A stretch of 64,000 bases of DNA. It comes from Pseudoalteromonas piscicida (GTDB lineage Bacteria > Pseudomonadota > Gammaproteobacteria > Enterobacterales > Alteromonadaceae). The stretch covers positions 25,825 through 89,824 of the forward strand of contig NZ_NKHF01000043.1 in the NCBI RefSeq assembly GCF_002744175.1, written 5' to 3'. Of the stretch, positions 9,191-19,476 are shown piece by piece. The notes beneath the pieces are model-generated. The model ran no database searches. It was not told the origin of the DNA and worked only from the letters and a program-made list of their open reading frames with translations. A program made the position numbers and the translations under genes. The first letter of the stretch is position 1. Every line of letters starts with the position of its first letter.

Positions 9191-12100
9191 TTATCCTGCG
9201 TCCAGGACTCTAACTTTTGGTTCTAAGACAATCACCTTAGCGTCTTCACTCCCTCGTTCTGGATAAGTCACCCTCAGACTAATCTGTCCAGATGTAGAAT
9301 CATTCGGACTGGTCTCAGGCTTTATAGTAAAGCTAAACGCGAAAGGTCTATCACTATTTGAACTTGGGACCGTTGCAGACACGCTGCCACCATCAATTTC
9401 TCCATTTGTCGTAGAGACCGCAATTTCAGTTCCTGCTGGAGGATAATTACCAAATTCATCGGATAAATAAACATATACCTCTACTGGTGCGCGATTAGTT
9501 GGATCGCTGAAATCAACAACGGAGACATCACACCAACCAGTAGAACCTGAAGTTTCTAACGTCAAAGCAGTGGTACTGGAGCAATCATTTGCTGCAACAG
9601 CAAATCGGACAAATGTATCATCGCCAGACATTACCAATTCCATTTTTCTGAATACATTTACCAACTCTCTCGAGCATTCACCTGCAGCAAGTGCCGCTTC
9701 AGAACAAAGTAGCCCGTTGTATAAACCATCACCTTCGTAGTTTCCGTCACCATCGATATCAAAGTCAAATAAGCCGTTATTGTTGCTATCAATCCAAACA
9801 TCGTCATGTCCACCTGTCGCACTTCCTAGCGGAGAACAGGGATCAGGATCCGCATTGCTGTCGCAATCTTTTTTATCAAAACGACCATTTTCGTTGGTAT
9901 CGATGAAAGCCTCTGTTAAATCAAATTCAGGGCGATACTCTCCAACATCAAATTGGCCATTTCGACGAGCAGTCACAACGTTACCATCTCCATCTAAGGT
10001 TGACTCTTCATCTCTGAAGCTTTCCTGCCCTTTCACATAAGCCAAAATGCTCACTCGCCCACCCATTACAACTCGTCTAAGTGCTTCTGCAACACTATCC
10101 GCACTTGAGGCGTTCTTCTGTCTAAACATACCGCCGATACAAGGAGCAGGTTTGCCAAAGTAAGGGTCACAGTTCCAATTGGTATTAGATTGTCTCTCCG
10201 CCTCGGTGGCTAATGATGCGCTTAAACGAGGGGCAACCCCTTCATGAGTCGCTGGGTTTCCGTCTATATCACCTATACGATTCCCCCACTCATACCCATA
10301 GAAAGGTCTATCACCCTGACTGCGCCATACAACGGTACAACTCGCATTATCTGTACGGCATTCATAGGTATCAGTTGAATCTATACTACCTACGGCCCCA
10401 GCTTCGGCCAGAATTGTCGCTGCGACACCGTCTGCACTGAATTGATTAAATTGATCGCCAAATCGCAAGGTCAAATTCACTGTTTCGCCATCATAGTAAA
10501 GGGCATTCGGATTAAAGACTCCTGCTGACAAGCTAAAGCTGTCTTGATCTGTCACTCCTGAGCTTAAAATTAACTGAGATGACACGCTATAAACCTGCTC
10601 TCCTAGAGGAATAACATACAGGCTACTGCCATCTGTTGGACAACGAGGATCTGAATTGGGGTCTGCTTGACATTTAGAAGCTATTTCGGGCCAACAAGTA
10701 ACATTGTTTCCTTGAGTGTCGATAACAGATTGCGGTATCAAGCAAGCTGTAACAACTAATGGACCTGGAACGACACCTGACTTAACTGTCGTTCTAACAA
10801 TACCGCTAGAATTAGTATTTCCAGAAACTTGAGTAAGACTCGCTACACCTTGATCATCTGAGAGTTTGAAATCCACCCTTGCACCAGAGATTGAGCGGTT
10901 ATCTTCATCTAGCAACTTGAAGCTAAGAACAGATTGCGTAGGGATGCCTCCTTCTCCTGGCGGCAGCGCAATGAAACGCTCAAAGCCTTGCTCTTCTGGT
11001 AAAAACTGAATAGCCTGCGCCTGAGCAGTTTCAACTTCAATGGTAGTGGTACGAGTGATGGTTTGACTGCCATTAACCACGGTGACAGAAATCGTATCTT
11101 CCCCTTGACAACCTTTCGCGATATAAGTTGATTTCGCGGTGCCATTAGATGTAGAAACCGATTCGTCTAGCTCAGCTAATGCCGGAGTTTGATTACTGCA
11201 AAAAGAGCTAAATTCAACATCTAGTGAGCTGGTAATAGGTTGATTGTCTTGATCCGTTAAAGTCACCACTATTACCGTACTACCGCCAGCTTGTAATGGC
11301 ACGTATCCAGTGTTGGGGTCATTCGGGTCGAGCTCAAGTCCATTTTTGATATCAACCGAAAGCTGTGATACACCAACTGCAAAATTCAATGAGTCTTGTG
11401 TATTGTCATAATCCAGAGAAGTCACCGTAACTCGACCAGCTCCTCCTTGATTACCTGGTTGAAGCTTTAATAATGCGATGCCGAAATCATCGGTTATTGC
11501 GGTTCCTGTCGCAGGTTGAATCGCGCCTAAAGTTGTCTCTGCTCGGATCAATGACGCCGCAACGCCGTCAGTAGACTGATTTGAGGTCACCTTTACAAAT
11601 ATATCGGCATTATCGTTAGAGTTGATTTGATTTACAACACGACAACCAGCATTTACAGGGTCAAGCTGCGCTTGATCTCTAGTACTTTCCCAACCAGCAG
11701 GACAATCAACGATAATACTTGTTTCAATTACAATTTCATTATCCTTGTCATCACCGAGTGATGAAAAGTTTAGAATTTGTGCAGCACTTTCACCTGCTTC
11801 TGCGTAACGTGCAATTAATTGTCCTGCACCAGCTAAAGAAGTAACTTGCATAGTGATCTGAGCTATGCCCTGAGCATCCGTCAATACTCTGCCAGATGAT
11901 GGGATTAAGTTAGCGAACTCATCGGATTCAAACGTAATAATTTTATTTGCCTGAGGAGTTCCATCTTTTGTGAGTACAGCACTTACAACCAATGGCGTCC
12001 CCGTAGATAGTTCTCTACTATCTTCACCTTGTTCATTTTTTGAGGTTAGCGCAATAAATAATTCAGAAGTTGAGCCTTCAGAAATAAAATTGAAGTGTTG

Positions 12101-13450
12101 ACTCGCATTACCTTGAGATTCGCTATAGTTAACTGTTACTCGACCAGCACCCACTAACTCAGTAGCTTGAAGCGTTACCTGAGCACGACCTTGCTGATCT
12201 GTCAGTACTGAACCTGAAGCAGGCTCAAGAGTGCCATAATCATCTACTTGAAATTGCAAGCGTTCATTCACCAAAGGCGTCCCTTCAAAGGTCAACTCTG
12301 CTGTCAGTAGCAAGGGTGAATTTCTTCCTACTGAGTTGCTAGCTTGACCATTCAAGTCCACGGCCGTCAGAGAGACTTCATACGGATTCGTGACTACACC
12401 ATCGCCTGCTGAGGTGAAATTCAACGTTTTGGTTGCGGACCCACCATCGCTGAAGCTTGCAGTGATTTGACCTGCGCCAGCAACTGCTGTTGCAGTAATC
12501 GTGACTTCTGCCACACCTTGTGCGTTTGTCAGCACTGCGCCAGATTCAGGGTCCATCGTCGACACCTGATCATTTTGAAATACGACTCGAGCCCCCTCTA
12601 CCGGGTTACCGTCCAAGGTTAAAGTTGCGCTCACGGTTAACGGATTTGCTCGAGACAATTCACTGCTTTGAGCCCCGTCGCTATTAACTGACGTCATGGT
12701 GATCATGTAAGGGTTGCTAGGATCATCCCCACCATCGCCTGCAGAGGTAAAGTTAAATTCCGTAGTCTTAACAGTGCCATTTGACTCATATACCGCAGTG
12801 AGCTGACCTGCTCCAGCAATGCCTGTAGCATACAGAGTTACTGTTGCAACGCCCTCAGCATTTGTGAGTACGGCACCTGACTCAGGCAATATAGTCGCAA
12901 CTTGATCTATCTGAAATACGACTCTAGCACCTTCAATCAAAGCTCCTTTCTCTCTCACAACTACATTTACTTGCAATGGTGAAGCTTTTGACAACATATT
13001 ATTTCCAGCTGATGAACTCACTCCTAATTCGATTAGTCCTTCAGAATCAAACGTCAGTTGTCTTGAAATAGTATTATTCTCTTGGCTGTAACTGGCAGTC
13101 AAGACACCTCTTCCCTCAGTTTCAGTGGCTTCAAGTGTTACTCTGGCTTTGCCATCATCACCTGTTGTTACTGTCACTGAAGCAGAAGTATTGATACGAG
13201 AAACAGCATCTGTTTCAAAGGTTATCGTTGCGCCAGAGACCGGCGTGCCATTGTTGGTTAGCGTTGCAACGGCTTCTAACGGTTGAGATGGTGCTAAATT
13301 GCCAGACTTATTTTCGAAGCTTAAAGTTAATGAAAAACTATCTGTGGTATCACCACCGTTATTTGTGTCTTTTTGAATACTACCGCCGCCACCGCAAGCG
13401 GTCAGTAAGAATGCAAGCATTATCATGCTAAAATAGCGCATCAAGGGCAT
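9191..13450 (-). CDS. Large Ig-like (Big-1/invasin-type) repeat lipoprotein
   Basis: This 1419-residue protein begins with a lipoprotein signal (LLTACGGGGS; Cys19 is the lipidation site) and is therefore anchored in the outer membrane. From about residue 40 to 570 five or so tandem repeats of roughly 105 residues carry the pattern ANPLTVSATLT...G.P..GA.V.F...ESGAVLTNAQGVA.V...A, typical of bacterial Ig-like group 1 domains of invasins and intimins. More divergent Ig-like domains follow. A stretch near 1180-1270 is rich in Asp/Asn loops (DTNENGRFDKKD, DIDGDGNYEGDG) that look calcium-binding. Adhesion or surface interaction is inferred from the fold. No passenger or barrel domain is seen. Confidence 0.85.
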   Translation of the reverse strand: MPLMRYFSMIMLAFLLTACGGGGSIQKDTNNGGDTTDSFSLTLSFENKSGNLAPSQPLEAVATLTNNGTPVSGATITFETDAVSRINTSASVTVTTGDDGKARVTLEATETEGRGVLTASYSQENNTISRQLTFDSEGLIELGVSSSAGNNMLSKASPLQVNVVVREKGALIEGARVVFQIDQVATILPESGAVLTNAEGVATVTLYATGIAGAGQLTAVYESNGTVKTTEFNFTSAGDGGDDPSNPYMITMTSVNSDGAQSSELSRANPLTVSATLTLDGNPVEGARVVFQNDQVSTMDPESGAVLTNAQGVAEVTITATAVAGAGQITASFSDGGSATKTLNFTSAGDGVVTNPYEVSLTAVDLNGQASNSVGRNSPLLLTAELTFEGTPLVNERLQFQVDDYGTLEPASGSVLTDQQGRAQVTLQATELVGAGRVTVNYSESQGNASQHFNFISEGSTSELFIALTSKNEQGEDSRELSTGTPLVVSAVLTKDGTPQANKIITFESDEFANLIPSSGRVLTDAQGIAQITMQVTSLAGAGQLIARYAEAGESAAQILNFSSLGDDKDNEIVIETSIIVDCPAGWESTRDQAQLDPVNAGCRVVNQINSNDNADIFVKVTSNQSTDGVAASLIRAETTLGAIQPATGTAITDDFGIALLKLQPGNQGGAGRVTVTSLDYDNTQDSLNFAVGVSQLSVDIKNGLELDPNDPNTGYVPLQAGGSTVIVVTLTDQDNQPITSSLDVEFSSFCSNQTPALAELDESVSTSNGTAKSTYIAKGCQGEDTISVTVVNGSQTITRTTTIEVETAQAQAIQFLPEEQGFERFIALPPGEGGIPTQSVLSFKLLDEDNRSISGARVDFKLSDDQGVASLTQVSGNTNSSGIVRTTVKSGVVPGPLVVTACLIPQSVIDTQGNNVTCWPEIASKCQADPNSDPRCPTDGSSLYVIPLGEQVYSVSSQLILSSGVTDQDSFSLSAGVFNPNALYYDGETVNLTLRFGDQFNQFSADGVAATILAEAGAVGSIDSTDTYECRTDNASCTVVWRSQGDRPFYGYEWGNRIGDIDGNPATHEGVAPRLSASLATEAERQSNTNWNCDPYFGKPAPCIGGMFRQKNASSADSVAEALRRVVMGGRVSILAYVKGQESFRDEESTLDGDGNVVTARRNGQFDVGEYRPEFDLTEAFIDTNENGRFDKKDCDSNADPDPCSPLGSATGGHDDVWIDSNNNGLFDFDIDGDGNYEGDGLYNGLLCSEAALAAGECSRELVNVFRKMELVMSGDDTFVRFAVAANDCSSTTALTLETSGSTGWCDVSVVDFSDPTNRAPVEVYVYLSDEFGNYPPAGTEIAVSTTNGEIDGGSVSATVPSSNSDRPFAFSFTIKPETSPNDSTSGQISLRVTYPERGSEDAKVIVLEPKVRVLDAG

Positions 13451-13621
13451 TCACCTATCTCCCTAGCTAAGTTAATTTTATTATTGCTCAATAGTAACTC
13501 AATTTTAGCGATAAAATCACAATTTTTTATTAGATTAGGTAGATTTTCTGTCTTGAAATGCTGTTCATCTGCGCTAAGCCTGTTAAGCTTTACGGATTTT
13601 AAGATACATAGTGTTAGGACA

Positions 13622-14956
13622 ATGTCAGAAAATCAAAAAATGGGCCTAACGGCGCGCATTATGATAGGGATGGTATTGGGCGTAGCGTTAGGCTTCGTCT
13701 TTCAAGCTATCCTCGGTGATAATAAAGAAATACTTATCCCTCTAGGGCTATTTGACCTGCCGGTTAAAGGCTTTTTTGTAGACGGTTTGTTCCATATCGG
13801 TGGTCAAATCTTTATTGCCAGCTTAAAAATGTTGGTTGTTCCTTTGGTGTTTATTTCATTGGTTTGTGGAACCTGTAGCCTGAGCGACCCGAAAAAACTA
13901 GGTCGTCTTGGTGGTAAATCAATCGGTTTATATCTCATTACAACCGCAATCGCTATCACAGTTGCAATTACACTGGCTTTACTTATAGCGCCAGGTGGTG
14001 GTGTTGAAGTACCAAGCACAGCATCATTCGATGCAAAGCAAGCCCCCACGCTAGTCCAAGTCATTATTAATATGTTCCCGACCAACCCAATCGACGCGAT
14101 GGCGAGTGGAAACATGTTACAAATCATTGTTTTTGCATTGTTATTTGGTATAGCAATGGCATTAAGTGGTGATGCGGGCGCTCGCCTTGCTGCGGTATTT
14201 GAAGATTTAAATACGGTCGTACTAAAACTTGTTACACTACTGATGAACGTTGCGCCTTATGGTGTATTTTGTTTGATGGCTAAATTATTTACCACTATCG
14301 ATATGGGCTTAATTGTTGAGCTTGGTAAATATTTTATGGTGGTGTTAGTTGCCCTGCTGATCCACGCATTTATTAACTATTCAATTCTGTTCAAGCTGCT
14401 AACTGGTTTGAGCCCGGTTGTTTTCTTGAAGAAAATGAAAGACGCTTGTATGTTTGCATTCAGTACTTCAAGCTCCAGCGCAACCATGCCGGTAACGTTA
14501 GAAACAGCGACGAAAAAGCTTGGCGCACATAACTCCGTTGCTTCGTTTACAGTACCTTTGGGCGCAACTATCAATATGGATGGCACTGCAATCATGCAAG
14601 GTGTTGCCACCGTGTTTATTGCCCAAGTATTTGGTGTAGATCTTACCTTAAACGACTATTTAATGGTTGTGCTTACCGCCACTCTCGCATCTGTTGGTAC
14701 TGCTGGTGTTCCAGGTGTTGGACTCATTATGCTGGCAATGGTACTCAATCAGGTTGGGTTACCTGTTGAAGGTATCGCACTCATCATTGGTGTCGATAGA
14801 TTGCTAGATATGACAAGAACAGCGGTTAATGTCACAGGTGACTGTATGGTTACTTGCGTGGTCGCTAAGTCAGAAAACGAATTTGACGAAGACGTATTTA
14901 ACGATCCTGATGCAGCAAGAGAGCTAGAGGAAACCACTTCGAAAAGAAATCTCTAG
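13622..14956 (+). CDS. Dicarboxylate/amino acid:cation symporter (DAACS family)
   Basis: This 444-residue transporter of the GltP/DctA family takes up glutamate, aspartate or C4-dicarboxylates with H+ or Na+. Eight hydrophobic segments and the family motifs are visible: the serine-rich re-entrant loop FSTSSSSATMPVT (about residue 280), NMDGTAIMQG (about 320) and the transport-core motif around GVDRLLDMTRTAVNVTGD. The ATG at 13622 (MSENQKMGL) is chosen over an upstream in-frame ATG at 13484, which would add 46 residues absent from the family and start next to the divergent lipoprotein gene. Specificity cannot be decided from sequence alone. Confidence 0.9.
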   Translation: MSENQKMGLTARIMIGMVLGVALGFVFQAILGDNKEILIPLGLFDLPVKGFFVDGLFHIGGQIFIASLKMLVVPLVFISLVCGTCSLSDPKKLGRLGGKSIGLYLITTAIAITVAITLALLIAPGGGVEVPSTASFDAKQAPTLVQVIINMFPTNPIDAMASGNMLQIIVFALLFGIAMALSGDAGARLAAVFEDLNTVVLKLVTLLMNVAPYGVFCLMAKLFTTIDMGLIVELGKYFMVVLVALLIHAFINYSILFKLLTGLSPVVFLKKMKDACMFAFSTSSSSATMPVTLETATKKLGAHNSVASFTVPLGATINMDGTAIMQGVATVFIAQVFGVDLTLNDYLMVVLTATLASVGTAGVPGVGLIMLAMVLNQVGLPVEGIALIIGVDRLLDMTRTAVNVTGDCMVTCVVAKSENEFDEDVFNDPDAARELEETTSKRNL

Positions 14957-14964
14957 ATTAGCTA

Positions 14965-14996
14965 ATTAGCGCAGTAATCGTAATTGCTGCGCTAAT
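14965..14996 (+). terminator. Hairpin after the symporter gene
   Basis: A perfect 10-base stem ATTAGCGCAG/CTGCGCTAAT starts eight bases after the symporter stop codon. The tail TTCGTGG is poor in uridine, so termination is plausible but not assured. Confidence 0.5.
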
Positions 14997-15135
14997 TTCG
15001 TGGCACAAGAATACCACCCTTCACTTGCTCTCAACACTATTTTTCCTCTAAGCCCTTAAGTTACACTCACTTGCATTTCACCACACCCTAACTAACCTTG
15101 ATAAACAAATAGCTCAGATTAAAGGAAAGTAATCT

Positions 15136-15778
15136 GTGAAACCAATTACGATAGTTATGGATGACCGAGAACCTCAAGGTATGTTATGTCTGCTCCAAAA
15201 ACACCCGCAACTTAGAACATACAAAAATCGTTTAGCCTGTGGCGACTATCTTATTGACGACTGGCTGGTTGTTGAAAGAAAACACCTGAGGGATTTAGTA
15301 GTATCGATCATAGACAGCTGACTCTTTACCCAGTGCTAAAGGTTAGCAAACTCTAATACACTGCACTTATCATTATTGAGGGCTGTGCAGCTGACCTGTC
15401 AAAGACTAGAGTTGACCGTAAAGTAGTGCTTGGGGCACTCGCTTGTGTAAGTTTGACTTTTGGTATACCAATACTTCGAACAACAACTCAAGAAGAAACA
15501 GTTAACCTCATGACATATTCAGCTCAACAACAGATTAAAAAACGTAACGACGCAATTGAGCGAAAAGGTTACAGAGCAAAAACACGATACGGTAAGCAGC
15601 TTTTCTTTTTACAAGGAATTCCGCATGTGGGGAGCAAACTTGCAAAAAAGCTACTCCATCATTTTGGTTCAATTGAAGCGCTAATAACAGCGAGCGATGC
15701 AGAACTCAGAGAAGTAGATAGAATTGGGCCGATATAGCACAGTCTATTCGCCAACTACTCACAACAAAAGTGTATTAA
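15136..15778 (+). pseudogene. Decayed ERCC4-type nuclease with HhH tail
   Basis: The first 61 codons encode the start of an XPF/ERCC4 nuclease domain with its active-site pattern (DDREP near residue 9, GDY, then VVERKHLRDL, i.e. ERKxxxD). A TGA follows at 15319-15321 (in ...IIDS*LF, where relatives usually have DGRLF), then a TAA at 15337. Around 15361-15366 the reading frame shifts by one base, and from there the homologous reading resumes (LIIEGCAADLSKTRVD...GALACVSL) through a helix-hairpin-helix region (GIPHVGSKLAKKLLHHFGSI). Near 15732 another one-base shift separates IGP from IAQSIRQLL. Two stops and two shifts mean this gene is dead here. The intact form would be about 210 residues. 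Confidence 0.8.
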
Positions 15779-15806
15779 CTAACGGTATTTTATAAACCTC
15801 CTGAAA

Positions 15807-15824
15807 CCGCGCTATAAAGCGCGG
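15807..15824 (-). terminator. Hairpin downstream of the TonB receptor gene
   Basis: The stem CCGCGCT-ATAA-AGCGCGG lies 26 bases past the receptor's stop codon on the minus strand. The tail (TTTC) is short, so this is a moderate candidate for an intrinsic terminator. Confidence 0.55.
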
Positions 15825-15849
15825 CTTTCATCTTAACAAACTTAACGTA

Positions 15850-18516
15850 TTAGAATTGATAAGCAAACTTCACGTATGCTTGGCGACCAAGAATACTGTG
15901 AGTCTTGTTATCGATACCCATAGATTCTGACGGTGCCAGTGGTGCTTCTTCATTGAACAAATTAGATGCCCCTAAGGTCACTGTAAGCTTGTCCACACCA
16001 ATGTAACTTACACTAGTATCAACCGTAGTCCACGAGTCGATTTCATATTTATTACCATCACTGTCTGCAAGGTCTTTATATGAATCAATGTAGTTTACGC
16101 TGATATTCGCTAACCAATCATTCTTAGCCCAGTCCATACCCGCAGTCCAACGGAATTGTGGGTGTTGGTATTCACCATTTAAGTCTTCAGCCACATTAAA
16201 GGTATTACCTTGATCATCACTTTCAAAAGACTGCTCTTCAAAGTTAAGCGCATATGTCAGGTTGTAGTTAAACTTAAATTCACCCATATCACGAGTCGTC
16301 AGTGCATAGGCTAGATTAACATCAAAACCATCGGTTTCGCGGCCACCAATGTTAACAAAGGTGTCGTTAATAGACAGGATCCTACCCAGCGTACTACCTT
16401 GATTTGGTGCACGAACAACTAAATCAGGGTCCGTACCACAGCAATCCACTAGCTTCTGCGCACCTATTTTTTTGATCAGATCTTCTTGGTCATAGTTCCA
16501 ATAGTCAACACCAATACTGAAATCGTCCGTTGCTTGCCACACTACACCTAGGTTGTAGTTTTCAGACTCTTCAGGCTGAAGACTCTTGTTACCCGATACA
16601 ATAGCAGTGTATTCATAAGGGCTACAGTCATCATCAGCGCCAGTTTGACGACAACGCTCACGGTCAATCACGCTTGGCGATTCGTCCGTTCTACCTAAGT
16701 GAAGCTGAACAAGAGAAGGCGCTCTAAATGCTGTCCCCCAAGAACCACGAACTACAAGACTGTCGAGCGGCGCCCAGCGGAATGCCACTTTTGGATCAGT
16801 CGTTGTACCAAAATCACTATAATCTTCATAACGTAGTGCCAGTTGCAGCTCTAATGTATCAAGCACAGGCACGCTAAATTCTGCAAATATAGCCGTATTA
16901 TCACGGTCACCATTTGCTTGAGTGGCTTCGGTACCAAAGATTTCACCCCGGATATACTGGCTATCTGGGTTATCTTCTATCTTTTCATAGCGATGTTCAA
17001 AACCGAAAGCAGCAGCAACATAACCTGAGCTCAACTCAAATAATTCACCTGAAACCGTACCATCTAGTGACTGCATTGTTGATGCACCGTACCGCGTAGT
17101 GGTAGTTTCAAAGAAAGCTAGTCCTGCTTCTGTGTTTGTGCTCGGCTCAAACGGGTTCCATAATCCTTCATCAATGGCTTGTTGTGCTCTCAACTTATTA
17201 GGAAAGCCATCAAATCCCTTTTCTACTGCGCTTGAACGAATAGCTGAATAAGCCACTTCCCAAGACCAAGCATTCCATTCACCTCTAGCACCAAGCACCG
17301 CTCGGTAGTATTCAGAATCTACGTCTTTTTTACGGTTACCGATATCAACCGTACGACGTCGCATTGAAATATCTACACCATGTAAAAAGTGATCTGGGTC
17401 GTTAAATAGTGGATGGTTTGGATTACCACCACCCATAAATAGTTCGGTGAAGCTCGGACTACCCGCCCCTTGAATAAAGGTCGAAGAGTGCTGTGCTGAG
17501 ATTTCAGCAAAGCCTTCTACACCATCCATGATTTCCTGTACGCCGTTATAGTTAAAACTGATACGCTCAGTAGAGGGCACTGCTGTCATATGCGGTGCAT
17601 AGTCGTAGCGACAAAGGTTACCAATGTCGAGCGCAGGATCACATTTATCGTTACCCCAAACATCGGTAAAGGTTGTTTGTCTTACCTCTGTACCATCATC
17701 TTCAACGCGCACAACAGGTAAACCAGCCCATTGCTCATCAGTTAGCATGCTTCTTACAACTTCAATACTACCTGGAACGCCTGCAGAGCTAAGCGAGTTA
17801 TTACCGCCACGAAAGCGTTGATCAGCTGTTGCTGTATAGTCTCGGTCGGCATAAGTTAAGTGGCTGCGCTTGAAGTAGTCTAGTGAAAAGTTATGATGAC
17901 CATTTTGTGTTGACGATCCCCAAAGCAGTGTGAAGTTTTGCTCATCTGCGCCACCATCTGCTGTATTAGATACTTTACCGGCGACTTCAAAGCCATCAAT
18001 ATCATCGCGCAGGATAATATTAATAACCCCAGCTACCGCATCAGAACCGTAAGTTGCAGACGCACCATCTTTTAAAATATCAATGCGTTTGACTGAAGAA
18101 ACAGGAATGGTATTTAAGTCAACAAATGACGTTTCGATGTCTTTTGCAAAAGGACTCACTGCAACTCGGCGACCATTGATTAAGACCAAAGTCGACGAAG
18201 CGCCAAGTCCTCGTAGCGCGACACTTGAGCCTCCGTTTGCGGTATCATCACTCGAGTTACCTTGTGTACTAAATGTACCAGTTCCTGACACGGGTAGTTT
18301 TTGCAGCGCTCCAATCAGATCTGTTGAGCCTGTTGATGCTAGATCTGCAGCAGATAAACTTTGGATCGGTGATGGGCCTTCAAGGTCGGTTCTTTTGATG
18401 TGAGAGCCGGTTACCTCAATACGTTCAATTTGCTCCGATTCTTCCGCCTTAACTTGTTGATTCATGCCGATTAAAACGGCAATAGAGAGTGCGCTAAGTG
18501 GTAATTTGTAGGTCAT
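15850..18516 (-). CDS. TonB-dependent outer membrane receptor
   Basis: This 888-residue receptor imports a ligand through a 22-strand barrel using TonB energy. It shows a signal peptide (LPLSALSIAVLIGMNQQVKA), a TonB-box-like IERIEVTG at about 29-36, a plug domain (LQKLPVSGTG, VALRGLGASSTLVLINGRR, ILKDGASATYGSDAVAGVINI) and a C-terminal barrel ending in the aromatic AYVKFAYQF. A good ribosome site (AAGGGGAAACAGG) precedes the ATG. This subclass, with a plug rich in NGRR and DGASATYGSDA, is common in marine gammaproteobacteria and is linked to peptide or carbohydrate uptake. No neighbouring hydrolase or transporter tells the substrate. No Fur-box-like sequence was seen upstream. Confidence 0.92.
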   Translation of the reverse strand: MTYKLPLSALSIAVLIGMNQQVKAEESEQIERIEVTGSHIKRTDLEGPSPIQSLSAADLASTGSTDLIGALQKLPVSGTGTFSTQGNSSDDTANGGSSVALRGLGASSTLVLINGRRVAVSPFAKDIETSFVDLNTIPVSSVKRIDILKDGASATYGSDAVAGVINIILRDDIDGFEVAGKVSNTADGGADEQNFTLLWGSSTQNGHHNFSLDYFKRSHLTYADRDYTATADQRFRGGNNSLSSAGVPGSIEVVRSMLTDEQWAGLPVVRVEDDGTEVRQTTFTDVWGNDKCDPALDIGNLCRYDYAPHMTAVPSTERISFNYNGVQEIMDGVEGFAEISAQHSSTFIQGAGSPSFTELFMGGGNPNHPLFNDPDHFLHGVDISMRRRTVDIGNRKKDVDSEYYRAVLGARGEWNAWSWEVAYSAIRSSAVEKGFDGFPNKLRAQQAIDEGLWNPFEPSTNTEAGLAFFETTTTRYGASTMQSLDGTVSGELFELSSGYVAAAFGFEHRYEKIEDNPDSQYIRGEIFGTEATQANGDRDNTAIFAEFSVPVLDTLELQLALRYEDYSDFGTTTDPKVAFRWAPLDSLVVRGSWGTAFRAPSLVQLHLGRTDESPSVIDRERCRQTGADDDCSPYEYTAIVSGNKSLQPEESENYNLGVVWQATDDFSIGVDYWNYDQEDLIKKIGAQKLVDCCGTDPDLVVRAPNQGSTLGRILSINDTFVNIGGRETDGFDVNLAYALTTRDMGEFKFNYNLTYALNFEEQSFESDDQGNTFNVAEDLNGEYQHPQFRWTAGMDWAKNDWLANISVNYIDSYKDLADSDGNKYEIDSWTTVDTSVSYIGVDKLTVTLGASNLFNEEAPLAPSESMGIDNKTHSILGRQAYVKFAYQF

Positions 18517-18825
18517 CCTGTTTCCCCTTAAGTTAATAATTACACTGTAGTTTTTTTAATAATCCAGTCATTATTAACACACCAAAGCAACTTTAACAAC
18601 GCATTTATTTAACAATAAGTTTCCATTTAAGGGGCGTACTAACAAGAAAGTACGCTGAATGGGTAGCACCATTCAATAACTCAGAATATTGCAAAAATAG
18701 AGAAGATAAGGGATCGGGGAAGATTTCAGGTTGAACTGTTACGGTGAATGAAGGCGTTATAAATAACTTAAAAAATATAGTGTGTGAATTAAGTTGTTAC
18801 AAACGCCTTCGCGACTAGCTTGCAA
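18517..18825. other. Intergenic stretch upstream of the TonB receptor
   Basis: About 309 bases without a gene, AT-rich, holding the receptor's promoter and leader. A short hairpin GCGTAC...GTACGC (about 18635-18656) and GAATGG...CCATTC just beyond are visible. No recognisable operator or RNA gene. Confidence 0.4.
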
Positions 18826-19476
18826 TTATAGGGCAAGCCAAGGCTGCACTGACTTTATATCCGAAGTATCAGCAAAATGCGTAGTGTCATCTTGCCAAGT
18901 TGCGGGGATCGTTATTTCACACACGGTTGAGGCACATTGAGTGATTTCACCATCAGGCTCAAGGCTACTATCCCAAGTTACGATAACCCCTTTTTGATCG
19001 GGGAGTAAAAACGATAGTAAATGTTTTACAAAAAAACCGGACAAGTCAGCAAGTAATGTTTCAAACTCAACCTGCATTTTGTAGATATCTGCTTTTGTTA
19101 CCGCTTCAGTATTAAAAAGCTCAGCTTCAATCTGCATTTTTAATTGGCAATTGGTGTTTTGGCCGAGTGTGTCGATCACCACTTTTGCTTTGTCCTTATC
19201 TAATGTTTTGTCAAACGGTAGTAACAGCTGACCTTCCTCTGTGTAGGACAACGCAAAGCTGGCTTCTTCAGTAACAATATTCCCTGAGCTCACCTTACAC
19301 GGCTGCATACTCAGCGTATCGACTAAATAAAAACCAACACGAGCAAATTCAAACTCTCCTTTATTTACTACTTTTAATCGATCATAAAAGCTGTCATAAG
19401 CAAAGGTCACAGTGTTTGCTGAGGCAAAAGTGCTCCATAAAGCGACTAAAAAGGTGAGTATTATTTTATTCTTCAT
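18826..19476 (-). CDS. Exported DUF2987-like protein
   Basis: This 216-residue secreted protein has a signal peptide (KIILTFLVALWSTFASA) and then VTFAYDSFYDRLKVV, the kind of opening seen in DUF2987 proteins of Shewanella and Pseudoalteromonas, whose function is unknown. Four cysteines (PCKV, NCQL, QCAST, VCEI) may form two disulfides in the periplasm. The start is the ATG at 19476, overlapping the 3' end of the upstream bax-like gene by 11 bases, so the pair is probably translationally coupled. The family name is from memory of the pattern and is moderately sure. Confidence 0.65.
   Translation of the reverse strand: MKNKIILTFLVALWSTFASANTVTFAYDSFYDRLKVVNKGEFEFARVGFYLVDTLSMQPCKVSSGNIVTEEASFALSYTEEGQLLLPFDKTLDKDKAKVVIDTLGQNTNCQLKMQIEAELFNTEAVTKADIYKMQVEFETLLADLSGFFVKHLLSFLLPDQKGVIVTWDSSLEPDGEITQCASTVCEITIPATWQDDTTHFADTSDIKSVQPWLAL

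Noticed and set aside
13484..13621. N-terminal extension of the symporter from an upstream ATG
   Set aside because: The 46 extra residues are not part of the family and overlap the divergent promoter; MSENQKMGL at 13622 fits.
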